The position numbers were made by a program, and so were the translations under genes. Under the pieces are notes generated by a model that had not been told where the DNA came from, made no database searches, and worked only from the letters and a program-made list of their open reading frames with translations. 11,798 bases of DNA from the NCBI GenBank assembly GCA_003491925.1, contig DNAU01000050.1, forward strand, positions 1 through 11,798, given 5' to 3'. Shown here piece after piece: positions 1-5,765 of this stretch. Each line of letters opens with the position of its first letter. Position 1 is the stretch's first letter. The DNA is from Chloroflexota bacterium. Its GTDB lineage: Bacteria; Chloroflexota; Dormibacteria; Aeolococcales; Aeolococcaceae.

Positions 1-1143
1 CTCCGCCGCGTAGATCTCTTTCCAGCGCGCAAACACGAGGTTGTTGCTGCATTCGGCATCTTCGGTGCCCACGGCAATCAGCTGGCGGCGCTTGGGCGGC
101 AGTTCCTTGAGGACGTCCTCCTTGAGTCGTCTTATCATTATGCTGGTGCGCAGCCTCTGCTGCAGCTCGCTGTGGTTGCTGCTCCCGTTGGCGACCCAGA
201 CCTTCTTCCGCCCCCTCTGCTCCTCGTGGAGGGCGCAGTACCGCCTGGCGAACTCCCACCAGTCTCCGAACCTGGACGGGCACAGGGCGGCCGCCACCGG
301 CCAGATCTCTATCGGGCGGTTCTCCATGGGTGTGCCGGTCAGGAACAGGGCCCGGCGGCAGCTCTCGTAGATCCCTTTTTGAGTCAGGACGACCCGCGTT
401 CGGCGCGCGTCGGGGTTCTTCAGGTACTGGGCCTCGTCGAATATCCCGACGTCCCACTTCTGGCGGAGGCTCTGCGACAGGGGCGTCTCCTCCCACTTCT
501 TGACGTCTTTCCCGCTGTCGTCCTTGACCGTGTGGGACCTCCCGGTCACCTTCTCGTAGTTTGTTATGCAGAACAGGCCGTGGTCGGGGTTCAGCTCGGG
601 TGCCGCGTCGTCGCCTCCGCGAGGGATGAAAATTTGGGGAGGTTCTATGAGCCACTTCCGGGCCTCGGCGACCCAGTTGAGTATCAACGTGGCGGGGCAT
701 ATGATGAGGACGTTCCTGGCTTTGGTGTAGTTCAGGAAGCCGAGTGCTTCGATCGACTTCCCCAGCCCCATCGAGTCAGCGAAGAGCGTGTCCTTCCGCT
801 GGATCGCGTAGGCGATCCCGGCCTTCTGGAAGGGTAGGTAGGAGAGGCCCGCCGGCGCCGGGATGACGATGCTCGAGTCGACGGCGCGGGACGTGGCCAG
901 CTTGGCCAGGTGGTTCCGCATCACCTCCAGGGCGCGCGGGTTGCAGAACCGCTTCAGGCGGGTGGCGTGCTCCACGCGGCCCGAGTAGTACCGGCGACCG
1001 ATTCGGGCGCGGCACGCGCGGCACTTGGTAGGGTTGTCGCACATGGTGGGCTCGTGCAGCTCGAACCCGGCCTTCTTGAGCAGCCTGACGTCGCCAGGCT
1101 CGTGGTCGGCGACGAACACTCCCTTCCAGAAGGTCACGATCAT
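1..1143 (-). CDS. SMARCAL1-like SNF2-family DNA helicase/translocase (3' end beyond window)
   Basis: An ATP-driven double-strand DNA translocase of the SNF2 superfamily 2 type; SMARCAL1-like members reanneal or remodel forked DNA. The 381 visible residues hold motif I (DSMGLGKS, about 122-129), motif Ia (LIICPATLILNW, about 146-157), the DEAQ box (236-239), motif III (LTGTP, 268-272) and the family linker IRRLKEDVLKELPPKRR (337-353). The second RecA-like lobe lies beyond the left edge. The N-terminus carries a Cys cluster (C35, C41, C44, C67) that might bind zinc. The ATG at 1143 overlaps the methyltransferase stop as ATGA, so translation is probably coupled. It likely acts in phage replication or recombination beside the family B polymerase of this window. 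The family is clear from the motifs; substrate and exact role are inferred. Confidence 0.93.
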   Translation of the reverse strand, partial: MIVTFWKGVFVADHEPGDVRLLKKAGFELHEPTMCDNPTKCRACRARIGRRYYSGRVEHATRLKRFCNPRALEVMRNHLAKLATSRAVDSSIVIPAPAGLSYLPFQKAGIAYAIQRKDTLFADSMGLGKSIEALGFLNYTKARNVLIICPATLILNWVAEARKWLIEPPQIFIPRGGDDAAPELNPDHGLFCITNYEKVTGRSHTVKDDSGKDVKKWEETPLSQSLRQKWDVGIFDEAQYLKNPDARRTRVVLTQKGIYESCRRALFLTGTPMENRPIEIWPVAAALCPSRFGDWWEFARRYCALHEEQRGRKKVWVANGSSNHSELQQRLRTSIMIRRLKEDVLKELPPKRRQLIAVGTEDAECSNNLVFARWKEIYAAE

Positions 1144-2084
1144 GTCGTTTTCTCCGAGTCGAGGTGCTCCATGACGACCCTCATGAACGCTTCGGCGACC
1201 GGCGCGCAGAGGCTGTTCCCGTAGCCGCGCAGGCGGCGCGTCCTGTTCTTGCCGTTCTTGATGAGCGGCGAGAGGACCACTCGATCTCCAGAGCGCACGT
1301 ATCCCAGGAGGGAGGCAGCGCCTGCAGCCATCTGCTCAGGCCGGGATTCAACTGGCCTCCACTTGCCGTCGGTGCACGGGACCCACTCGGCGCCTGACCA
1401 GAAACCAGCAAGCGGGTCTTGCGCGAGTTGCACGAGTCGCCCGCCTCGTTGTAGCTCTCCGTCGCCGGGCTGCCGGCCATGGGAGTTGGCCACGGCGCCA
1501 GGCGGGCTTGACCCAGGAGAGACAGCATCACCGATCCGTCTCGCTGGTTGTGCCGATCTCTGCCCTCCTGGCTCGCGGGAGTGGCCCACCCAGTACAGTC
1601 GCTGTCGGATATGCGGCGCGCCGACGCCCGCAGCGCACAGATCCGCCGCCCCGACGGCGTAACCCGCTCCTTCCAGGTCAGCGAGAACAACGTCGAGCCA
1701 CTCGAGGCCAGCTGGGCTCGCAACCTGCTCTCCAACGACGACTGCAGGGCGGAGCTGGCGGACGAGTCGGAAGAACTCGGGCCAGAGGTGCCTCGAGTCC
1801 TCGAACTTCGCTTGCTTGCCGGCCGTGGAGAAGGGCTGGCAGGGACACGAGCCGGTGACGATCGGGCGGTCGTCGGGCCACCCCGCCCGGCGGAGGGCGT
1901 ATGACCAGACTCCCACTCCCGCGAACAGGTGGTGCTGCCAGAAACCCTGGAGGTCGTCGACCTGGACATCCTTCACGTCCCTTTCGTCTACCTCGCCCGG
2001 GGCGATCAGGCCGGCTGCTATCAGCTTGCGCAGCCACTCCGCCGCGAACGGGTCGTGCTCGTTGTAGTAGGCGTACTTGATCAT
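1140..2084 (-). CDS. DNA (cytosine-5-)-methyltransferase, phage type
   Basis: Transfers a methyl group from S-adenosylmethionine to C5 of cytosine in DNA. Motifs are in order: motif I FAGVGVW (54-60, SAM binding), motif IV PCQPFS (81-86, catalytic Cys82), motif VI GEQVAS (118-123; Glu119 is the catalytic acid, and EQV instead of ENV is usual in this phage subfamily as I recall it), motif VIII RQRLYWVG (160-167), a variable target-recognition region (about 170-280), and motif X GYGNSLCAPVAEAF (287-300). At 314 aa with a MIKYAYYNEHDPFAAEWL N-terminus it looks complete. No partner restriction endonuclease is visible, so it is probably an orphan enzyme for protection against host restriction or for regulation. 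No clear Shine-Dalgarno precedes the start; a 12-bp palindrome lies just upstream. It overlaps the downstream helicase by 4 nt. Target sequence unknown. Confidence 0.95.
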   Translation of the reverse strand: MIKYAYYNEHDPFAAEWLRKLIAAGLIAPGEVDERDVKDVQVDDLQGFWQHHLFAGVGVWSYALRRAGWPDDRPIVTGSCPCQPFSTAGKQAKFEDSRHLWPEFFRLVRQLRPAVVVGEQVASPAGLEWLDVVLADLEGAGYAVGAADLCAAGVGAPHIRQRLYWVGHSREPGGQRSAQPARRIGDAVSPGSSPPGAVANSHGRQPGDGELQRGGRLVQLAQDPLAGFWSGAEWVPCTDGKWRPVESRPEQMAAGAASLLGYVRSGDRVVLSPLIKNGKNRTRRLRGYGNSLCAPVAEAFMRVVMEHLDSEKTT

Positions 2085-2091
2085 TAGTTTT

Positions 2092-2103
2092 CAGTCGCGA
2101 CTG
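2092..2103. repeat. 12-bp perfect palindrome upstream of the methyltransferase
   Basis: CAGTCGCGACTG is its own reverse complement. It ends 7 nt before the methyltransferase ATG in the 35-nt gap after the 399-aa gene. It could be an operator, a small mRNA hairpin that shields the start, or a methylation site used for autoregulation. The sequence shows only the symmetry; function is inference. Confidence 0.55.
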
Positions 2104-2119
2104 TTCGACGGATGATTCT

Positions 2120-3319
2120 TTACAGCATTCCTTTGAAGAATTCTCGATTCTGTCGCGAGTCTGCGTCTGGTTCTTTGTATTCTTCTAGGTTCTGATCGAC
2201 CATCCCGACCCAGGCCGCGCTGAATACCTGCGGGAGGTCGGAGATGTTCTCGATGGAGAGGGTCAGGAACTGGGACACGTCGCATGGGTCCAGTTTCAGG
2301 TTCGGGATCCGGACGGTCTCGTTGAACACCATCGCCGGCATGCTGCCCGTCGCGACTACCTGTGAATTCCTCCCGACCTTCATGTCGATCACGCTGAAGT
2401 GCTCGGCGATCTCGGCCGGGATGACCAGGCGGCTCGCCTTGAACCTCGAGTACGGCTGGGTCGATATGTTGCAGGCCTGCTTGGGCGGCACGTCGGTGCG
2501 GCCGAGGCCTATTATCATCACCTGGTCCTTCTCGAGGTCGAGCAGGTTGTCGGTGAGCCCGCTCTCACTCGTGGGACCTTCGTAGAGGTGCGAGACCTTC
2601 GTGAGGCCGGTCAGCTGGACCTCCAGGTCGTGCTCCTGATCCGTCGTGTTCGCGAAGCTCAGCTCGACTACTGTCTTCTTGTCCACGAAGTAGTCCAGCT
2701 CCACGGGGACAGCGCGGGGCGAGAACATCGCGGCGGGCACGGCCCCGCGGTAGATCATTTCTTTTCCTGCCACCTTGAGGCTGGCCAGGACGAAGTTCCG
2801 GGCCGTTTCGTCGGACACGCTGATCTGCGTGAGCTTGAACGGCTCCGTCGCCTCGAACGCGAGGTTCCGGCTCTCGCCCCGCCTGACCACGGCAGGTTCC
2901 AGCTCGATCTCGATCTTGGTCTTCGTCCTCATGATGCTCATCTCGTCGCTCCTCCTACATGTGGGCAGCCTATCCAGTTTGTACTGACTCCGCAGCTCCC
3001 TGATCTTGGCGGTCTGCTTGAGCAGCACGCTGGTCAGGGACTCTCTCGGGTCGCGCAGCATTTTTGCCGACTCCTCGACCAGCAGCCTCTCCGTCATGTC
3101 CTTCTGCATGATCAGGAAGAGGCATTCTCGGGTCGTCTGCCCGTCCACGACCCGTATCGTGACCCCGTCCGGGGCCACGACCGCGTAGAGCCCCGGCCCG
3201 TCGGGAGCGGGGACGTCCTCCCTGCCCTCGGCGGCCTGGGCGCGGCAGACGTCGCCGACCTCCGCGTCTACCTCGCGGATGATCTGATCGATGTCCTCCT
3301 GGCACAGGTCTCCCGTCAT
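2120..3319 (-). CDS. Hypothetical protein with two tandem beta-rich repeats
   Basis: Not recognised. 399 aa in two parts. Residues 1-126 are mostly charged and helical (an Asp/Glu-rich start, then a helical stretch at about 71-118). Residues 127-399 are beta-rich and contain two homologous copies, about 150-238 and 279-371. The best-matched parts are FKLTQISVSDETARNF...AVPAAMF (161-199) and FKASRLVIPAEIAEHF...SMPAMVF (293-332), each followed by a second strand set ending in a conserved LxxSxxN/F-like segment. There is no signal peptide or membrane segment. A duplicated jelly-roll-like fold would fit a virion or decoration protein, but this is inference. A perfect AGGAGG lies 9 nt before Met127, so the beta-rich part may also be made alone. 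The annotated start at 3319 has only a weak ribosome site, directly behind an intergenic repeat copy. Confidence 0.75.
   Translation of the reverse strand: MTGDLCQEDIDQIIREVDAEVGDVCRAQAAEGREDVPAPDGPGLYAVVAPDGVTIRVVDGQTTRECLFLIMQKDMTERLLVEESAKMLRDPRESLTSVLLKQTAKIRELRSQYKLDRLPTCRRSDEMSIMRTKTKIEIELEPAVVRRGESRNLAFEATEPFKLTQISVSDETARNFVLASLKVAGKEMIYRGAVPAAMFSPRAVPVELDYFVDKKTVVELSFANTTDQEHDLEVQLTGLTKVSHLYEGPTSESGLTDNLLDLEKDQVMIIGLGRTDVPPKQACNISTQPYSRFKASRLVIPAEIAEHFSVIDMKVGRNSQVVATGSMPAMVFNETVRIPNLKLDPCDVSQFLTLSIENISDLPQVFSAAWVGMVDQNLEEYKEPDADSRQNREFFKGML
2951..2956 (-). promoter_or_regulatory. Internal ribosome binding site inside the 399-aa gene
   Basis: The minus strand reads AGGAGG, then AGCGACGAG (9 nt), then ATG at 2941-2939, in frame with the host gene at Met127. 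This is the strongest Shine-Dalgarno on the left arm and is stronger than the one at the annotated start. It marks the exact boundary between the charged N-terminal part and the beta-rich duplicated part, so a 273-aa product is likely, either as a second protein or as the true main start. Confidence 0.55.
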
Positions 3320-3323
3320 CGTT

Positions 3324-3395
3324 TTTCGTCTTTTTCTCTTTCGATGATCTTGAGAAGTCGTCCTCTCGGACTACTCCCCAAAGTTCTACTTGACC
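3324..3395 (-). repeat. Intergenic repeat, copy 1
   Basis: About 72 bp, close to 90% identical by eye to 4115-4184, with 20 nt (3341-3360) and 14 nt (3369-3382) identical blocks. On the minus strand it starts in the last codons (VK-stop) of the 240-aa gene, fills the gap and ends just before the 399-aa gene ATG. Imperfect arms TTCTC and GAGAA could form a small hairpin. It may be a promoter/leader, an operator or a recombination point between gene modules; no clean -10/-35 pair is seen. Confidence 0.8.
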
Positions 3396-4108
3396 AACTC
3401 GTGGACGTGTTTTTCGGCGGAGCGCAGGAAGTACTCGGTCACCAGGTGCGAGTGCCCGCTCTCGTCCATCCTCGTACGGCCGTTGCCGTTGAGGTCGAGC
3501 TCGGCGACGTGGCGGTGTCCGTTGACGGAGCTGGTGAACATCTGGGCGAACAGGACGTGCTTGCCGAGCTGCCTCTCCACCTCCGCCCGCAGCTCGGCGA
3601 GGGTGGCAGGCCTCACGACGCCGCCGGCGGGTCTCCGGGGTCCGGACGAGTCTTCTTTATCCTGGTCGGGAGACTTCGACCTGATGCGACCGTTCTCGAG
3701 CAGCCACTCGAGGTGGGGCGCGACCACCTCGACCGCGAGGGACAGCTCCCTCGCCACGTCGACGGCGGACGCCACGTGGGGCAGCTCCCACAGTCGGGCG
3801 ATGCGGTTGCGCATGGCGGTCGTCCTGCTCACGGAATCGCAGAAGGAGTAGGCGAGCTTCCCCTCGCAGGCCAGCTCCAGCGCCCTGCCGCGCACCCACG
3901 ACTCCGACCTCTTCATGATCTCGCTCACCTCGCCCCAGGTGCGCCCCTGCGTGCGCAGCTTGATGAGGTGGTCGTCCTGCGCCCTGTCGAGGGAGGCCGT
4001 GCTGAGCTGCAGGTTCACTTTCGCCGCCTCCAGCTCGCCGCGGAGCCTGGCCACTCGGTCGCGATCCGTGTTCACGGCGGCGGTCAGCTTCTCGATCAGG
4101 TCCAGCAT
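3386..4108 (-). CDS. Hypothetical HTH protein with C-terminal histidine/EF-hand-like motif
   Basis: Not assigned to a named family. 240 aa. Residues 1-50 form a probable coiled coil (EKLTAAVNTDRDRVARLRGELEAAK). Residues 56-85 (RTWGEVSEIMKRSESWVRGRAL) look like a helix-turn-helix, and 113-143 (SAVDVARELSLAVEVVAPHLEWLLENGRI) like a winged helix. A flexible linker (145-168) follows. Residues 197-221 hold two histidine pairs, GHRH and GHSH, around DLNGNGRTRMDE, whose D205, N207, N209, G210 and E216 fit an EF-hand-type metal loop. Similar HxH...GHxH patterns occur, as I recall, in many phage proteins of unclear role. DNA binding plus metal binding is an inference. It is flanked by both copies of the intergenic repeat, and no strong Shine-Dalgarno precedes the ATG. 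Confidence 0.72.
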   Translation of the reverse strand: MLDLIEKLTAAVNTDRDRVARLRGELEAAKVNLQLSTASLDRAQDDHLIKLRTQGRTWGEVSEIMKRSESWVRGRALELACEGKLAYSFCDSVSRTTAMRNRIARLWELPHVASAVDVARELSLAVEVVAPHLEWLLENGRIRSKSPDQDKEDSSGPRRPAGGVVRPATLAELRAEVERQLGKHVLFAQMFTSSVNGHRHVAELDLNGNGRTRMDESGHSHLVTEYFLRSAEKHVHELVK

Positions 4109-4114
4109 GTCTTC

Positions 4115-4184
4115 TTTCGTCTTCTTCTCTTCGATGATCTTGAGAAGTCGCCCTCTTGACTACTCCCCAAAATTTTACTTGACC
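4115..4184 (-). repeat. Intergenic repeat, copy 2
   Basis: Partner of 3324-3395; differences are about five substitutions and two single-base gaps. It has the same placement: it begins in the VK-stop codons of the upstream 64-aa gene and ends 6 nt before the ATG of the 240-aa gene. Here the hairpin arms are longer (CTTCTC/GAGAAG on the minus strand). Conservation of a non-coding stretch with the same position relative to two unrelated genes argues for a regulatory role or recent duplication. Confidence 0.8.
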
Positions 4185-4369
4185 GCCGCCTTCGCTCGAC
4201 GGAGGGCCTCGTCGAGGCTCCTGCCCGTCCCGCGTTTGTCGAGGTTGTATTTCGGAGCGTACAGGCGGGCGTGAACTTTCTCCTTCTTGCCCGGCGACGT
4301 GCTCTGCGTGATGTAGGTACGCACGATCGGGCGTACGACTCGAGGTCCTGCCATGACGGGAGCGACCAT
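4175..4369 (-). CDS. Small basic hypothetical protein (64 aa)
   Basis: Not recognised. 64 aa, strongly basic (many Lys/Arg), with no membrane segment or Cys. The C-terminal part LDEALRRAKAAVK is a likely helix; the middle VRTYITQSTSPGKKEKVHARLY is beta-like. The ATG at 4369 has GAGG 7 nt upstream, which supports it over the in-frame ATG five codons later, which has no ribosome site. It is the first gene of the leftward block, transcribed from the AT-rich divergent gap. A small DNA- or RNA-binding protein is possible but unproven. Confidence 0.6.
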   Translation of the reverse strand: MVAPVMAGPRVVRPIVRTYITQSTSPGKKEKVHARLYAPKYNLDKRGTGRSLDEALRRAKAAVK

Positions 4370-4427
4370 AGCACGGCCTCGTTTCGGGGTGCAAGTAGGC
4401 AGTAAAATGAAGCCCTCTTATTTTTTA

Positions 4428-4456
4428 TTGACAAGGTCGGAGGGCAGTCCTACTGT
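4428..4456 (+). promoter_or_regulatory. Sigma70-like promoter candidate for the rightward genes
   Basis: TTGACA at 4428-4433, a 17-nt spacer, then TACTGT at 4451-4456. The -35 is perfect and the -10 matches 3 of 6. It sits in the most AT-rich patch of the window (about 4401-4436), between divergent gene blocks and about 70 nt before the first rightward start. If the host is archaeal this pairing would be chance. Confidence 0.5.
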
Positions 4457-4465
4457 CTCCCTCCG
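4438..4465. promoter_or_regulatory. Inverted repeat overlapping the -10 (operator or leader hairpin)
   Basis: CGGAGGG (4438-4444) pairs with CCCTCCG (4459-4465), and inside it CAGT (4445-4448) pairs with ACTG (4452-4455) around a CCT loop; TCT (4456-4458) is bulged. It covers the spacer, the -10 and the likely start of transcription, the usual place for a repressor operator. Symmetry is seen; the repressor is not identified. Confidence 0.45.
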
Positions 4466-4524
4466 CGGGCGGGGATGAGGTGATGACCCGCTCGTATTCC
4501 ACCCAATGAGATAAGGAGATACCA

Positions 4525-5043
4525 ATGGCGAAGCACCACAATTCCGAGAACCAGGCACCGGCCGGCAACTTCGAGCTTCCCGAGGGCTTTGCCCGCTCGG
4601 GCTCGGCCAACGCGGTCGGCTGGTTCGACCACACCACGCTGGGCAACATGGCGAGGGGCAGCCTGGTCGGCATGTTCCGGCGCCCCGATCAGCTCAAGGG
4701 CCCGAAGGGCGAGAGCGACTTCTTCCAGATCGAGCTCGCGGCCCCCTGCAAGGTGCGCGAGGGCAAGGGCGAGGACGCCGAGATCGTCGACGCGAAGGCG
4801 GGCGACGTCATCAACATCAACTACGGCCCGAAGACGAAGGTGTGGAAGGACCTCGTCGCCGACATCCTGCGGGGAGCCGTCTACGAGGTGATCGCCCGGG
4901 TCGAGGGCGACAAGGTCGCCATCAGCGGCGGACGCAAGATGCACAACCTGGGCTGCTACCAGCGCTGCGTGCGCCCGGCCCCGGCTGACAGCGAGGTCGA
5001 CACCGACTTCCCGGGTTCGGCAGAGGAACAGACGCAGGCGTGA
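4525..5043 (+). CDS. Hypothetical protein, possible OB-fold ssDNA-binding protein
   Basis: Not recognised with certainty. 172 aa. A disordered, polar N-terminus (1-30) leads into a beta-rich core (31-150) with GWFDHTTLGNMARGSLVGMF, DFFQIELAAPCKV, GDVININYGP and AVYEVIARVEGDKVAI. It ends in an acidic, flexible tail (DSEVDTDFPGSAEEQTQA, 155-172). Beta core plus acidic tail is the plan of phage single-stranded DNA-binding proteins, and it is the first gene after the rightward promoter, consistent with an abundant early replication protein. This is inference from pattern, not a family match. The ATG at 4525 is well set by AAGGAG 6 nt upstream. Cys75, Cys144 and Cys148 are the only cysteines. Confidence 0.75.
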   Translation: MAKHHNSENQAPAGNFELPEGFARSGSANAVGWFDHTTLGNMARGSLVGMFRRPDQLKGPKGESDFFQIELAAPCKVREGKGEDAEIVDAKAGDVININYGPKTKVWKDLVADILRGAVYEVIARVEGDKVAISGGRKMHNLGCYQRCVRPAPADSEVDTDFPGSAEEQTQA

Positions 5044-5046
5044 TCG

Positions 5047-5068
5047 GGATCCGCCCGCGGGCGGATCC
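5047..5068. repeat. 22-bp perfect palindrome between two genes
   Basis: An 11-bp arm, GGATCCGCCCG, is followed at once by its reverse complement, with no loop. It starts 3 nt after the stop of the 172-aa gene and lies 16 nt before the next ATG. No T-run follows, so it is not a typical terminator. It could be an mRNA-stabilising or processing hairpin, or a protein-binding site. Confidence 0.7.
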
Positions 5069-5084
5069 ATGCTAGGAGCTGATC

Positions 5085-5318
5085 ATGCCTCGGCCCATCG
5101 CGATGCGCCTGTCCTACCGACCTGATGCCTCGTTCTTGATCAGGTTCATGGGAGCCGTTCCCAAGGACAACCGCAGGACGGAGGACTGGAAGCGCAAGGC
5201 GAGGTTCCACGCCAACTCCCTGGTCCAGCTGCTGCTCCAGGCAGAGGCTGAAGACCTGGCGCAGGAAGAGCAGAAGTCCGCCAAGAGAGGGCGGGCTTCG
5301 GTCGCGAAGGCTGTCTAG
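5085..5318 (+). CDS. Small basic hypothetical protein (77 aa)
   Basis: Not recognised. 77 aa, basic at both ends with a central amphipathic helix (RFHANSLVQLLLQAEAEDLAQEEQ, about 43-64) that could dimerise. No signal peptide or Cys. The ATG at 5085 follows AGGAG by 6 nt. It lies between a 22-bp palindrome and an intrinsic terminator, so it is the last gene of the first rightward transcript, likely co-expressed with the 172-aa protein. Confidence 0.68.
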   Translation: MPRPIAMRLSYRPDASFLIRFMGAVPKDNRRTEDWKRKARFHANSLVQLLLQAEAEDLAQEEQKSAKRGRASVAKAV

Positions 5319-5341
5319 GTCATAGGCTGCCGCGATCGGGG

Positions 5342-5379
5342 GAGAGGGGTCCGAGGTCATCGGACCTCTCTTCGTTTTT
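5342..5379 (+). terminator. Rho-independent terminator
   Basis: AGAGGGGTCCGA (5345-5355 region) pairs with TCGGACCTCTCT (5360-5371) around a GGTCA-type loop with one bulged G, followed by TTCGTTTTT. It lies 25 nt past the 77-aa gene and ends the first rightward transcript, or attenuates expression of the genes beyond. Confidence 0.78.
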
Positions 5380-5399
5380 GACCTCACAGGGAGACCATC

Positions 5400-5747
5400 A
5401 TGGCCGACGTAGTCCCTATCCAGACTGGCAAGCCCGCTACCGTAGCTACCGAGATCTCGTACTGTCCCAACCTCGACGTATACCACTACGTGCGGTTCGG
5501 GGAGGACGAGGCCGACTACATGTTCACTACGCCTCAGTTGGAGAAGGCGATAGAGACCTACATCAAGCACGGAGACACCAGGCAGGCGGAGTTCATGGCC
5601 ATCCTGACGGCCCTGGCCAGGCGGTTCCCGCACAAGAAGGCGACGTTCGACGAGCAGGGCCAGTGCTACATGTCCGACCTCGAGCCGGTGCCGCCGCCGT
5701 CCGCAGACGAGCCCGACGACGGTCCTGATACTGATAATAAGACCTAA
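5400..5747 (+). CDS. Hypothetical protein with acidic tail (115 aa)
   Basis: Not recognised. 115 aa. Residues 15-80 look folded (TEISYCPNLDVYHYVRF; TPQLEKAIETYIK; QAEFMAILTALARRF), and 95-115 form a Pro/Asp-rich disordered tail (PPPSADEPDDGPDTDNKT). No membrane segment or known motif. AGGGAG at 5388-5393 supports the ATG at 5400. It follows a terminator and sits 18 nt before the HerA-like ATPase, so both are probably on the same transcript, and a small partner of the ATPase is possible but not shown. Confidence 0.72.
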   Translation: MADVVPIQTGKPATVATEISYCPNLDVYHYVRFGEDEADYMFTTPQLEKAIETYIKHGDTRQAEFMAILTALARRFPHKKATFDEQGQCYMSDLEPVPPPSADEPDDGPDTDNKT

Positions 5748-5765
5748 TTTTTGGAGAGATCTACT

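Noticed and set aside
172..837. 221-codon plus-strand frame
   Set aside because: It is antisense to the SNF2 helicase, whose motifs I, Ia, II and III are all present on the minus strand.
2399..4159. 586-codon open frame on the plus strand
   Set aside because: It lies antisense to the 399-aa and 240-aa minus-strand genes, crosses both repeat copies and shows no domain. GC-rich third positions of the true genes keep this frame open by chance.
4410..4427. T-rich stretch as a terminator
   Set aside because: No convincing GC stem precedes the T-run on the plus strand, and the flanking genes are divergent, so no transcript needs ending there.
5751..5765. TTG start giving a 503-aa HerA-like ATPase
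   Set aside because: The TTG abuts the GGAGAG ribosome site that correctly positions the GTG at 5766.
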